Shown: piece after piece, positions 1-7,720 of the stretch
Layout of the letters: each line of letters opens with the position of its first letter
Position numbering within the stretch: the stretch's first letter is position 1
Assembly: GCA_034096865.1 (NCBI GenBank)
Contig: JAWQFJ010000605.1
Coordinates: 141,429-151,428, forward strand
Source: Theodoxus fluviatilis
Lineage: Eukaryota > Mollusca > Gastropoda > Cycloneritida > Neritidae
Direction of reading: 5' to 3'
DNA length: 10,000 nucleotides
The notes under the pieces: generated by a model
The model's database searches: none
The model's input: the letters and a program-made list of their open reading frames with translations, nothing else
What the model was told of the DNA's origin: nothing
Made by a program: the position numbers and the translations under genes

Positions 1-82
1 TGGTATGACGTTTGCCCTTCCACGAAATCGAAACGAAAAGATTTGATTATGGTGGGTATGTTAGTGTGTTTGTAGAGAGAGA

Positions 83-109
83 GGTGTGTGTGTGCGTGTG
101 CGCGCGCGC

Positions 110-152
<43 letters not shown>

Positions 153-160
153 CGTGCGTG

Positions 161-201
<41 letters not shown>

Positions 202-230
202 CAAAGAGAGAGACAGAGAGAGACAGAAAG
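83..230. repeat. Compound (GT)n/(GC)n then (GA)n microsatellite
   Basis: Positions 83-163 are alternating GT with an internal GC run (about 100-112). From 164 the sequence changes to GA dinucleotides, which become interrupted by GACA and GAAA units before 230. The GC/GT alternation has Z-DNA potential. Read on the minus strand, the (CT)n part lies directly downstream of the 3' end of unit U1. Confidence 0.97.
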
Positions 231-247
231 AATGAACGAACGAATTG

Positions 248-253
248 TTTATT
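248..253 (-). promoter_or_regulatory. Poly(A) signal AATAAA at the U1 3' end
   Basis: The minus strand reads AATAAA about 18 nt before the (CT)n array that begins at 230. It comes after the decayed ORF in the sense direction, so its position suits a transcript end. Function is inferred from the motif and its place only. Confidence 0.45.
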
Positions 254-485
254 GTATGTAGGTCTCGGGTCTGTTACAATTTATGAAAATGAAAAAAAGA
301 AAACCTTAAGAAGGACAGTGTCATCAAGACTGCAGTCAGTCTTGTCAGGAGCGCGACAATTCTGAACAACAGTCTCAAGCGATCAGCGACAAGCATTCTG
401 CCTTGGCTGTTGCTATCTCAGCATCTGTCCGTCACCCCGCGCTCCGCCGCTGCAAGCGCGTGCGTTGATTGGGAATGCGTCGGGT

Positions 486-1533
486 TCACCGGTTGACTCG
501 CAGGTAGCCGACCAAAGTGATCGGGCCGGCTGCGGGAAACAGGTGTCTGGCTGTTACTGCCATGTATCTAAGGAGGAAAAGATATATCTCTGGCACGTTC
601 ACGATCACCGCCACCCCGACCCAGTCCGCAGAATCTATCTTCGACTCGATCTGAGGAATCTTCTCATAGGTGATCTGTCCGCTGGCCTGCCGCTTTCCCG
701 CCTACGAAATTCCGCTCCGTTCCTTTCTGCTGTACCCATCGTATCGGTCCGAGATGGACGCTGGTCTGGCGCTGCATGGTCTGCATCGGTCCTGTCGCGG
801 AGCGGTGTGTCGCACTGTCCGTGCTCTTTGGAGGTGGATGGTGCTGGAGACGGCTTATCAGGAGCAGAGGTGAACACACAGTTATTTACAACACCGCGCA
901 GACGTCTGTGACGATCTTCTTCCAGATTTTTAAAATAGCTTTTCGAATTTCTTCTGAATCAGGTCAGTTGTTACCTCCTCGCTGCCTTCTTCCTTCTCAG
1001 ATCCAGCCTCTACCTCTGCAACAGTCTTTGCCATCTCGGAGCAATCCACAGCTGCGACAGCACAGTCCTCGCAGCCTGTCACGGCAGCAGCACACACGGG
1101 TGACACATCAGGTGGGCGTGAACTTCGTGCTTCTTCACTTGCAGGCGTAGGTCGTGCTTCACGTACTTTTTCTGCCGCGGTGGGAGCATTCTCAGCTTCT
1201 ACTTCAATATTCGCAGTATTTCGATCGGTTTTTATTCGGAATTAAGTTATCATCTGCACATCCGGGTTTGGAACGAGAAGAAGTGTGCTCAAACCTCTGC
1301 TGGTACGTGTAGTTGATACGACGATGATGGTCTCGTCAACGTTGGCTGGGATGCTTGCGGCGCCAGAGCTCTGAGCCAGTGTAGGAAAATTGGAAACCGT
1401 CCTCAGGCTTTAATCGTAGAGCTACGGCCGTTGTTAGGCTTTCTCTAACAACTTTCCAAGAAAGGGGCCCCAGCGTTTGGATGAGGGTTGTCAGCGCGGC
1501 TTCCGTTGCAGCTGGTAATCCAGTTACTGGCAT
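486..1533 (-). pseudogene. Decayed gag-like/ORF1-like gene, copy 1 (U1)
   Basis: Four open pieces run in order on the minus strand. Piece A starts at ATG 1533-1531 and has 65 codons with SWKV at residues 25-28 and LWRRKHPSQR at 56-65. It stops at TGA, and the same frame then continues with RDHHRR. The stop replaces an Arg in the matching basic motif of copy 2 and fits a CGA-to-TGA CpG change. Piece B (1241-933, 103 codons, another frame) is an acidic, Pro/Ala/Glu-rich spacer ending in KKFEKLF. Piece C (to 635) continues in a third frame with LEEDRHRR. Piece D (701-489, 71 codons) returns to the frame of B and is partly hydrophobic. Homology to copy 2 is clear only in piece A. The order and acidic/basic layout resemble retroelement gag or ORF1 proteins. 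I do not recognise the exact family, and the join from C to D is uncertain. Confidence 0.55.
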
Positions 1534-1611
1534 ATCCTTACTTTAAGTACGACAAAAACTTTCTATCGTGGCAGAGGGTAGGAGAACACGCCCTCTCAGC
1601 TATCCACGGGC

Positions 1612-1614
<3 letters not shown>

Positions 1615-1669
<55 letters not shown>

Positions 1670-1670
1670 T

Positions 1671-1719
<49 letters not shown>

Positions 1720-1721
1720 GG
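1615..1721. repeat. (GA)n microsatellite with terminal G-run
   Basis: GA dinucleotides run from 1615 to 1708 with one interruption (GTGTGAAA, about 1667-1674). A run of 13 G follows at 1709-1721. On the minus strand it sits exactly between the LINE ORF2 remnant 3' end (1722 upward) and the start of unit U1 (1614 downward). Confidence 0.97.
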
Positions 1722-2302
1722 AGAAGGACTTACACCCTGTTTGACTCTGAGGCATACTTTTATAATATAATGACCAACTTATTCCCTTTTCCCCATAGTC
1801 ACCACATTTGTTGTTTTTATTTGCAATGTATTTATCAATTGTTAAGTTTTCACAAAGTGTTAATAAATAATTTGGCATTAGGTTGATTGTTTCTATATTT
1901 GCATTTGTAGACGCATGATTTCCCGTTGATCAAAATGTAGTTTATGAGTTTGTTTGTGGGACTTGAGCCAAACAGTAAGTTTTGAGGGCTAATTGGCAGA
2001 GTTAGTTTGGTGTACCTGTCCAGTCATTTAGACAGTTCTGCCCAGAATCTACGTATGATCGGACATTCTACAAAGAGGATGGTAGTCTCACTTTCTTCTC
2101 CGCAAAAACTACACATTTCGTTTTCTTTCACCCCTATCCGGTGGAGGAGCCTATTTGTACATGTAATGTGATTGTTAATTTTGTACTGAAAGCTTTGCAG
2201 AGGAAAATGTTGCTTTTTGGATTTTACTGAGTTACAGACTCCGCCGTGGCTCAAATCTTTGAGAATGGCCAGTGGGAAAATCGTGTTTTGAGAATCTGTT
2301 CA
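1722..2302 (-). pseudogene. LINE ORF2 C-terminal remnant (reverse transcriptase zinc-knuckle tail)
   Basis: This is the 3' end of a non-LTR retrotransposon polyprotein. The minus-strand frame is open from 2299 and contains LQSFQYKINNHI, then TNRLLHRIGV, then a zinc-knuckle-like CSFC...LFVEC and RRFWAELSK. A TGA at 2026-2024 follows where family members normally have Trp. The same frame resumes with LDRY, LPISPQNLLFGSS, NYILING and PNAKLFINTL. A frameshift near 1850 then leads to CENLTIDKYIA. These are the usual landmarks of the ORF2 tail in L1/Tx1-type LINEs. The His expected before LF in the knuckle is missing by one codon. The reverse transcriptase core is absent, so this is a 5'-truncated dead copy. 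Clade assignment is tentative. Confidence 0.8.
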
Positions 2303-2472
2303 ATCAAAATGTAGTAGCCATTGCAGATTTTCCTGCAGAGTGAAACTGCCGCATACGTACACGACTCATTTGGGGAACGTGCCTCGGCCGTGCACTGGGA
2401 AACCAGTGCAGCCAAGATACGCAAGGTCTCACCGGAGGATTCTAAAATGAATTTTAAGGATGCGCAGAGCAA
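2251..2472 (-). other. Open frame of unclear origin upstream of the LINE remnant
   Basis: A 73-codon minus-strand frame contains SLKFILESSGETLRILAAL and later LCRKICNGYYILIEQ. It overlaps the start of the LINE ORF2 remnant in a different frame. It could be a frameshifted upstream part of the same LINE or unrelated flanking sequence. I do not recognise a domain. The segment 2473-2514 beyond it is a G/T-rich spacer with nothing identifiable. Confidence 0.2.
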
Positions 2473-2514
2473 GTTTTTGTGGGGCGTGGGGTAGGGTGGG
2501 TTTTGGTAGTTTCC

Positions 2515-2566
2515 TCTTTTTTTGGGGTTAATTTTTCTTCTTTGTTTTTATTTTGTTTTATTTCAG
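2515..2566 (+). promoter_or_regulatory. Splice-acceptor-like polypyrimidine tract ending TTTCAG
   Basis: About 50 nt of almost pure T with a few C ends in TTTCAG at 2561-2566, which matches a metazoan 3' splice site. Read on the other strand, the same tract is an A-rich stretch containing AATAAA-like words, so a retroposon poly(A) tail is an alternative. No matching donor was found in the window. Confidence 0.35.
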
Positions 2567-2737
2567 GTATTTTAGGACCTCTGTGCAGCATTCAGACACA
2601 CCGGAGCTTGTGCGACTCTACTATTTATGGAATTATGTTGCAAAACTGATGCCTAAGCGGGACTCCAAAGAAATCCCACTTTGTCCTCACGGAAGTGGAG
2701 GCCGCTGTCGTTTAACAGTCCCCTCGCCGCAGCGTGC
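2567..2737 (+). other. Exon-like open segment after the acceptor-like site
   Basis: The plus frame that runs across the AG is open from 2553 to 3146 (197 codons). Right after the acceptor it reads TSVQHSDTPELVRLYYLWNY and then MPKRDSKE, which is balanced, protein-like sequence. The LYYLW stretch loosely recalls the last helix of SANT domains (FYYLWKK-type), but this is one short resemblance and not a domain assignment. Beyond 2737 the frame passes through a minisatellite, so any real exon probably ends before it. I see no strong GTRAGT donor. It may be a stray exon, a retroposed fragment or chance. Confidence 0.2.
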
Positions 2738-2834
2738 TGTTCTCGTCACGACACACGGATGTCTCGCGTGTTCTCGTCACGACACACGGATGTCTCGCGT
2801 GTTCTCGTCACGACACACGGATGTCTCGCGTGTT
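2738..2834. repeat. 31-bp minisatellite, three identical copies plus a 4-bp start
   Basis: Units at 2738-2768, 2769-2799 and 2800-2830 are identical, followed by TGTT of a fourth. Each unit contains the interrupted palindrome TCGTCACGA, flanked by CGTGT and ACACG across unit boundaries. The unit length is not a multiple of three, so the array reads in rotating frames and is not a coding repeat. Copy identity suggests recent expansion. Confidence 0.97.
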
Positions 2835-4337
2835 TGTTTGTTCCGTGGAGGATGGGGCGACTCCATTGACTCAAATAAATCTGACGCACAGCAGAACATT
2901 CGGAGACACTGGGCTTGTTACTACTGCTGTTCTGTAATGTGTGCCGGCATGCCTGATGCTCCAGGTCAGATGGCAGCACTTCCACTACCCTCCAGCAAAG
3001 GGCAACTCATATTTTTATATGAACTCAAGTGGTTTAATGTCCCGCATGAGTTATATTATAAAAAACTTTATTCAACTATCCAAGTTTATTTGTCACACAA
3101 AGAAAAAAAGGGTGGTTCTGTATTCACATGCTTTTTGATTTTGTGATTGGTGTTTCAAAATCGATTCAAAATGTGGCATGGCAATGGAACGTCCCAATTG
3201 CAACCGACAGCAGTTCCTCTGATGCCCAGGGCCGTGCAGGGCCGCGCACAGGGCGGGAAGCGCGCCTGCCATGCAGGTCGAGACGATCATGACGATCTGA
3301 TGCCAGGATGTCGAGTGGGAGCTTTTTGGAGTAGGAAGCAATCGGTTCCCAGACACTAGGCAGAAGCCAGGTGAATGTGCACCGAGACAGGAATATTGTT
3401 AAAACGCCATCATCAAGTTGCCTGCCATCGACCAGCGCTGTGTCGAGCACTGGGTGCTAAAGCGGCTTTCCTGCTTTACAACATCTCTGCACACAGCTGT
3501 AGGTCTACGCTGGTTTGCGTGACAATCGCGCCTGACTGCCAGTCTGCATGCGGCGAACGACTGCACCGGCACACAGGCCCCATCCGCGGTCTGGGCCGGA
3601 AAACGACGTGCCTGTCCGCCCCTGTGACACGGACAGTCCATCACGTCGTTCAGGGCGGCCATTCGCAAGGGAGAGATTTACACGCGTCCCATTGCCGAGG
3701 AAAAAAAGTACTTGCATAAGTGTTTGCCACCGCCAACCCAGTGGTGTCACCTGGGGACCTCGCGTGGGACGTGACCTATCGGAGCAACCTATTCTCGCTC
3801 TGTTCAATACACTATATTATACAGCCTCCTGCTGCACCGCCATCGAATGTATTTACAGGACTGATGAATTGAGGAAATGGACACCGATGGATCGATCTTC
3901 GAAGGTTCTGATCAAACTACTATCAATGGCTGCTGATTGTGGCACAGTCAGGAGTGATCTATGCTTTTGGGGCCAGGTGCGATTCAGACACCTTTACATT
4001 GATCTGGCGATGCATTCCTGCGCGTGTCCGCAAGGAAGAGAGTTGGGTACTCCAAGGGAATCGGTGGCCGCACTCTACCCCCCACAGCGAACTCAGGAAA
4101 GCGATACAGACCTCATTGCAAGTACCTCACTGGGTGTCCTTATATGGACAAGGCACCCAATCTGGAAGCTAAAAGGAATCAGTGGCCCATTCATTTCAAT
4201 ACCAATAGCACAATCGATGGGTTTTTTCCCTTGCCCTGAAATAATTCGGTTGAATTAGGTCAGCCTAATCACCATCGATCCCTTGCACTTTGGTTCCTTT
4301 GTGGAACAGGGTGACTCTGGGTGTGCATGTTATTTAG
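2835..4337. other. No recognisable gene; unassigned sequence
   Basis: I find no domain, RNA gene or transposon end in this stretch. There is a GC-rich patch near 3220-3270. The longest open stretch is the plus-strand run at 3548-4258 (236 codons from ATG). It has no recognisable motif, shows no splice or start context that stands out, and has a mixed Arg/Pro/Ser-rich then Cys-containing composition. Several shorter frames overlap on both strands, which is typical of stop-poor non-coding DNA. Confidence 0.5.
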
Positions 4338-4746
4338 AGTGTGTCTGTGTGTGTGAGTGTGTGTATGTGTGCATGTGTGTGCGTGTGTGTGTGTGCGTGC
4401 GTGTGTGTGTGCGTGTGTGTTTGCGTGTGTGTGTGCGTGCGTGTGTGTATATGTTTGTATGCGTGTAAGTGTGCGTGTAAGTGTGCGTGTGTGTGTAAGT
4501 GTGTGTGCGTGTTCGTGTGCGCGAGAATATGTGCCTGTATATGTTTGTGCGTGTGTGTGCGTTTGTGTGTGTGTATGGGCGTGTGTGTGTTTGTACGTGT
4601 GTGGGCGTGTGTGTGTGTTTGTGCGCGTGTGTGTGCGTGTGTGTGTTTGTGTCTGTGTGTGTGTTGTGTATGTGTGTGTGTGCGTGTGTGTGTGTTTGTG
4701 TGTGTGCGTGTGTGTGTGTGGGCGTGTCTGGGCGTGTGTGTGTAAT

Positions 4747-4778
<32 letters not shown>

Positions 4779-4846
4779 CGTGCGTGTGTGTGTGCGTGCG
4801 TGTGTGTGTGGGCGTGTGAGTTTGTGTGTGTGTGTTTGTGTATGTC
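4338..4846. repeat. About 500-bp imperfect (GT)n array
   Basis: Alternating GT is broken repeatedly by GC, TT, AA and AT steps. Words such as GCGTGTGTGTG and GTGTTTGTG recur. Every plus frame stays open through it and encodes only Cys/Val/Arg runs, so the apparent long frames here are repeat artefacts. The purine-pyrimidine alternation gives Z-DNA potential. Confidence 0.97.
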
Positions 4847-5756
4847 TGGGAAGCGGCAGGATTAGGGGGTGGAGGCGTTGCGATAGGGGGTTGAGGGAGA
4901 ATGAGCGGTGAGGGTGTGTGTGGTGTATTAATACCAGGAGCAGAATAAGTACGGGCTCTTTATTCCAGTAATGGAGTTGCTTCAGTTAATCTGGGCCAGC
5001 CATTGGCGTCCCTGCAGTATCCGTCTTCACTGTGCGGTGTGACCCTTCGCCCCGCGTGCCAAAATCTCTCTACAATAACAATTAATAAGAGGGAAGCGAT
5101 ATGCTTTCATTTACATTTACGTTTTCGGCTTTGTATTAGGAGGAGGTGAGGCTGGAGACGGCAATTGGAAAGTTCTTTCGATTTCCAAAGAAATGGGTGC
5201 ATGCATGCATGAGGCTTCACAGCCTGTCAGCCCGTGCACGTCATGGAGGACTACCGGCTGTCCTCGTCGTTGGTGTTGCGTGCTTGCAGTGCGTGCAGGC
5301 CAAGACCCCCACTTCCCACACTTTCGCCTTTCACGATTCGCGGTGAATCTCCTCCTTTCCTGTCTCCTGGAGGGATTCCTTCGGCAAAAGGGAAGAAAGC
5401 GACGCGACGTCAATAGCTGAAGAACCCGCACTTGGCAGATGTGGTCGCGTCTTTTCGCTGTACTCTCCACAGTGAACAGGCTTTGAACTTGCTGTCAATC
5501 CATCTCGTCATTTGGGATCGAAACGGGGAAAAGCAACTCAGTATACTCGCTGTCAGTGCGGGTCTTCAACCACCATTTTGGTAACATGGCCAGACCACGG
5601 CTGCCGTGGGAGCAGACACTGTACGTGCACAAAGGCGACAATCAAAAATCACACCGTCATATCCGTACTCTCCGGTTTCAGTGGCAACCTGTACACTCTG
5701 CCAACCATCCCCTCCCCTACCACCCCCACCGCCACATCCCCCACTTACACATACAC

Positions 5757-5759
<3 letters not shown>
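4847..5759. other. No recognisable gene; unassigned sequence between two arrays
   Basis: This stretch contains a G-rich patch (4850-4910), a mixed segment, and a C-rich, CA-like tract (about 5705-5758) next to the following (GA)n array. A minus-strand frame at 5470-5117 (117 codons, GTG start) is Arg-rich and includes RRNPSRRQERRR, which distantly recalls the basic motif of the U1/U2 gag-like proteins. The surrounding family landmarks (SWKV and the ATG leader) are not found, so I do not assign it. Confidence 0.4.

Positions 5760-5837
<78 letters not shown>
5760..5837. repeat. Uninterrupted (GA)n microsatellite
   Basis: About 39 perfect GA dinucleotides. On the minus strand this (CT)n array begins immediately after the 3' end of unit U2 (TTTCGTT, then CT repeats). 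Confidence 0.98.
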
Positions 5838-5842
<5 letters not shown>

Positions 5843-5847
5843 ATAAT

Positions 5848-5853
5848 TTTAAT
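5848..5853 (-). promoter_or_regulatory. Poly(A) signal ATTAAA at the U2 3' end
   Basis: The minus strand reads ATTAAA about 10 nt before the (CT)n array. This is the commonest variant of the metazoan poly(A) hexamer. Its position matches the hexamers at the ends of U1 and U3. Confidence 0.4.
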
Positions 5854-6438
5854 GTATAGGCGAAACGCGAAAGAAACACGAACATGAAAATAAAAGGGAA
5901 CAAAATCACTATAAAAAGTGCGTCAAAAACTGGCAACCAGTTTCGGCACATGCAACGAGCACGCGCGAAAACAATGAATTTATCGGGATGTTCATTTTCT
6001 GCGTGAAACGCGCGGAGGTTGCTGGCACATCGGCGACGTCCTGCTCGTTGTTGGCTTGTTTACGCTGGTGGCATCCCTTCTGTGCTGACGAACAGCTGAT
6101 CGAGGACGACGTACAGGTCGAGTTTCTCCGGGTGCACTTGAAGGTGTCGACAGGAAGGTCCACTTGTCTGATGCCTCGGGATCGTGCAGGCAATCTGTAG
6201 AGGGAGATGGAAACGATGGAGCCTCGTCTGTCACTTTGCCTGGATCACAAGCCTCTGCAATGCTGGTCCCGAATGCGCTCACTTGCTCACGCATGGTACG
6301 GGACATGCTCCGAGTCATCACGCTCATCAGCTTCTGCAGGTCCTCCAACGTTGTCTCCTTCCTAGGGGATGGAACCGTGCAAACGGGAGGGTCATCCGGA
6401 CGCTTTAGTGCCTCTTCTGCAGGGGAATCCTCGTTGGA

Positions 6439-6443
6439 GGCCG
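6439..6443. repeat. Target site duplication GGCCG (left copy)
   Basis: GGCCG directly precedes the TGTAGCG terminus at 6444 and is repeated exactly at 7200-7204 after the opposite terminus. It lies in the coding frame of the U2 gag-like gene. Confidence 0.75.
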
Positions 6444-6517
6444 TGTAGCGTGGAAAATAGTAACCCGTGGAAAACAGTAAAGGAAGTCATCGCAGAGTTA
6501 TCTGCGAGGGACGTGCT
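6444..6517 (+). repeat. Outer inverted repeat, left arm
   Basis: 74 bp pairing with 7125-7199. It begins with two tandem copies of a GTGGAAAAYAGTAA motif at 17-bp spacing, which could be transposase binding sites. It also contains the small palindrome CGCAGA-GTTA-TCTGCG. Confidence 0.9.
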
Positions 6518-6740
6518 TTATGCAATTTACCGCTCCTGCACCTGTTCTTCGCATGGAATATATTCCGACAAACGACGCATTAGTTGCTTTACGAGGTTTT
6601 GGTGCATTTGTGTAGTTTAACACATGATGTAGCGTTCAAAAAAGTTTTTCCCCCTGTAAAGCCGTCTCCCCTGCCGGAAATAATATGGGAGTCACCTCCC
6701 TGTAGTCTGTTTGTAGTCTGGTTTTATAAAACGCGACCGT

Positions 6741-6891
6741 TGACTGACTTGGCACGCCCGGGGAGTTATGCTAAGATCCGGCCGCGTAAATATATCTGCG
6801 TTTTGTGACAAACGTCTTGCTCGGCGGTACTGTACTCCATGAACCTTAACGGTGCGCGTGATTCGGGTGTAATCTTAAGCTAAACGACGTT
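6741..6891 (+). repeat. Inner inverted repeat, left arm
   Basis: 151 bp matching the reverse complement of 6932-7082 with three mismatches and no gaps. The two arms are separated by 40 bp, so a single strand could form a very stable hairpin. Confidence 0.95.
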
Positions 6892-6931
6892 CCGAATGTT
6901 TCCGACTTCGACCATTTCAGCAGCGCCAATA

Positions 6932-7082
6932 AACGTCGTTTAGCTTAAGATTACACCCGAATCACGCGCACCGTTAAGGTGCATGGAGTACAGTACCGCC
7001 GAGAAAGACGTTTGTCACAAAACGCAGATATATTTACGCGGCCGGATCTTAGCATAACTCCCCGGGCGTGCCAAGTCAGGCA
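6932..7082 (-). repeat. Inner inverted repeat, right arm
   Basis: Reverse-complement partner of 6741-6891. The mismatches lie at the outer tip, in the TCTTGCTCGG/TCTTTCTCGG position and in the CCATGAACC/CCATGCACC position. Confidence 0.95.
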
Positions 7083-7124
7083 GGCGGAGTGGCGGGTGCC
7101 GTCTCTTTTTAGAGTGGAATTCTC

Positions 7125-7199
7125 AGCACGTCCCTCGCAGATAACTCTGCGATGACTTCCGGTTACTGTTTTCCACGGGTTACTATTTTCCACGCTACA
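7125..7199 (-). repeat. Outer inverted repeat, right arm
   Basis: 75 bp pairing with 6444-6517. It ends in CGCTACA at 7199, followed directly by the second GGCCG. Confidence 0.9.
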
Positions 7200-7204
7200 G
7201 GCCG
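7200..7204. repeat. Target site duplication GGCCG (right copy)
   Basis: Exact repeat of 6439-6443. With one copy kept and the element removed, the U2 reading frame joins without a shift. Confidence 0.75.
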
Positions 7205-7720
7205 AGGTTGCTGCTTCTTTTATGTCATCACAGCTGGAGAGGTCAGAGGTCACGGGTGGCGGGGTGGCGGGGTGACGTAATCGTTCGGCACTTGGGCGCG
7301 AGTACTTCGTGCATCAGCGTGAGCATAAACAGTTCTTTTCACGACATCATTTCTGACAGAATTTGTTCGCGAAAGACACTCGAAATGTCTCTGCTCACCC
7401 TTCTCTCGATGTTCTTCTGCGCGTTGTTGATCCCGTCGTCTCCGTGCTGGAGTCTTCCTGCGCCAAAAGCCACGCTTGTCGCTTGTGAATAATGGATGAC
7501 CGTCGCGCTGTCTGAATCTCAACACGACGACGACACTGCCACCTTCGCCGTCCACCTTCCAACTTGCAGTCTCCTCTCGGTCGTCAGCAGGGATGTCAGA
7601 AGCGTATCCAGGGCAGCTGGAAGTGCAGCGACTGGCATAGTGCTACTGTTACTTCACGGTAGAGTAAACTGGCCGGAGCAAGACAAACACGTCCTACCGC
7701 CGCGAGCGCTGGCCGCTAAG

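Larger units (their letters stand above)
231..1614 (-). mobile_element. Unit U1: short ORF1-only retroelement copy between two (CT)n arrays
   Basis: On the minus strand this 1384-bp unit starts directly after the (CT)n array at 1708-1615. It has an 81-nt leader, an ATG at 1533-1531, a decayed gag-like ORF, and a 3' tail with AATAAA (253-248) followed by TTCGTTC and then the next (CT)n array. It shares its N-terminal protein sequence, part of its leader (GGRCGTGTT) and a TTCGTTC 3' motif with unit U2. No reverse transcriptase, endonuclease or integrase sequence is visible in it. I infer a non-autonomous non-LTR-type element or an internally deleted LINE. The exact ends are inferred from where the microsatellites begin. 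Confidence 0.55.
6444..7199. mobile_element. 756-bp foldback/MITE-like DNA element
   Basis: The termini are TGTAGCGTGG and its inverse. The outer inverted arms (6444-6517 and 7125-7199) differ by one mismatch and one 1-bp indel. The inner arms (6741-6891 and 6932-7082, 151 bp each) differ at three positions. They surround a 40-bp loop (6892-6931). Between outer and inner arms lie unmatched segments of 223 bp (left) and 42 bp (right). A 5-bp GGCCG duplication flanks it. It has no coding capacity of its own. TGTNR termini with short 4-5 bp duplications recall Ginger-type (integrase-related) DNA transposons. This is a tentative family link, not a demonstrated one. High arm identity suggests a fairly recent origin. 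Confidence 0.85.
5992..7638 (-). pseudogene. Decayed gag-like/ORF1-like gene, copy 2 (U2), split by a foldback element
   Basis: The start at 7638 reads MPVAALPAALDTLLTSLL, matching MPVTGLPAATEAALTTL of copy 1. A frameshift leads into ETASWKVDGEGG, VVVVLRF and GFWRRKTPARRRRDQQRAEE, parallel to SWKV and LWRRKHPSQR in copy 1. A second frameshift falls in an 8-bp GGGGTGGC-type repeat (7254-7276). Gain or loss of one unit would shift the frame as seen. The next frame reads SDLSSCDDIKEAATSA and is cut by the foldback element at 7199. It resumes at 6438 as SNEDSPAEEALKRPDD, then ETTLEDLQKLMSVMTRSM and a Pro/Ser/Arg-rich end, stopping at 5994-5992. I infer a nucleic-acid-binding retroelement protein with a basic N-terminal motif. 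The family is not one I can name. Confidence 0.6.

Noticed and set aside
465..911. 148-codon plus-strand frame
   Set aside because: It lies opposite the minus-strand U1 gag-like pieces, which have homology support. It has no motif of its own.
970..1000. Plus-strand splice acceptor (CTTCTTCCTTCTCAG)
   Set aside because: The pyrimidine run is the complement of Glu/Lys codons in the minus-strand U1 gene, which explains it better.
1488..1886. Long frames through (GA)n and (GT)n arrays (Arg-Glu, Cys-Val and Ser-Leu repeats)
   Set aside because: Dinucleotide arrays contain no stop codons, so frames stay open by composition. They occur on both strands and in several arrays.
2738..2834. CRISPR array
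   Set aside because: The 31-bp units are directly adjacent with no spacers, and the context is eukaryotic.
5117..5470. Third copy of the gag-like family (RRNPSRRQERRR)
   Set aside because: Only an Arg-rich stretch is similar. The MPV start, SWKV and expected leader distance are absent.
6444..7199. Solo LTR (TG...CA ends and 5-bp duplication)
   Set aside because: The inverted symmetry runs through hundreds of bases, which an LTR does not have. A foldback/MITE element explains the ends and the arms.
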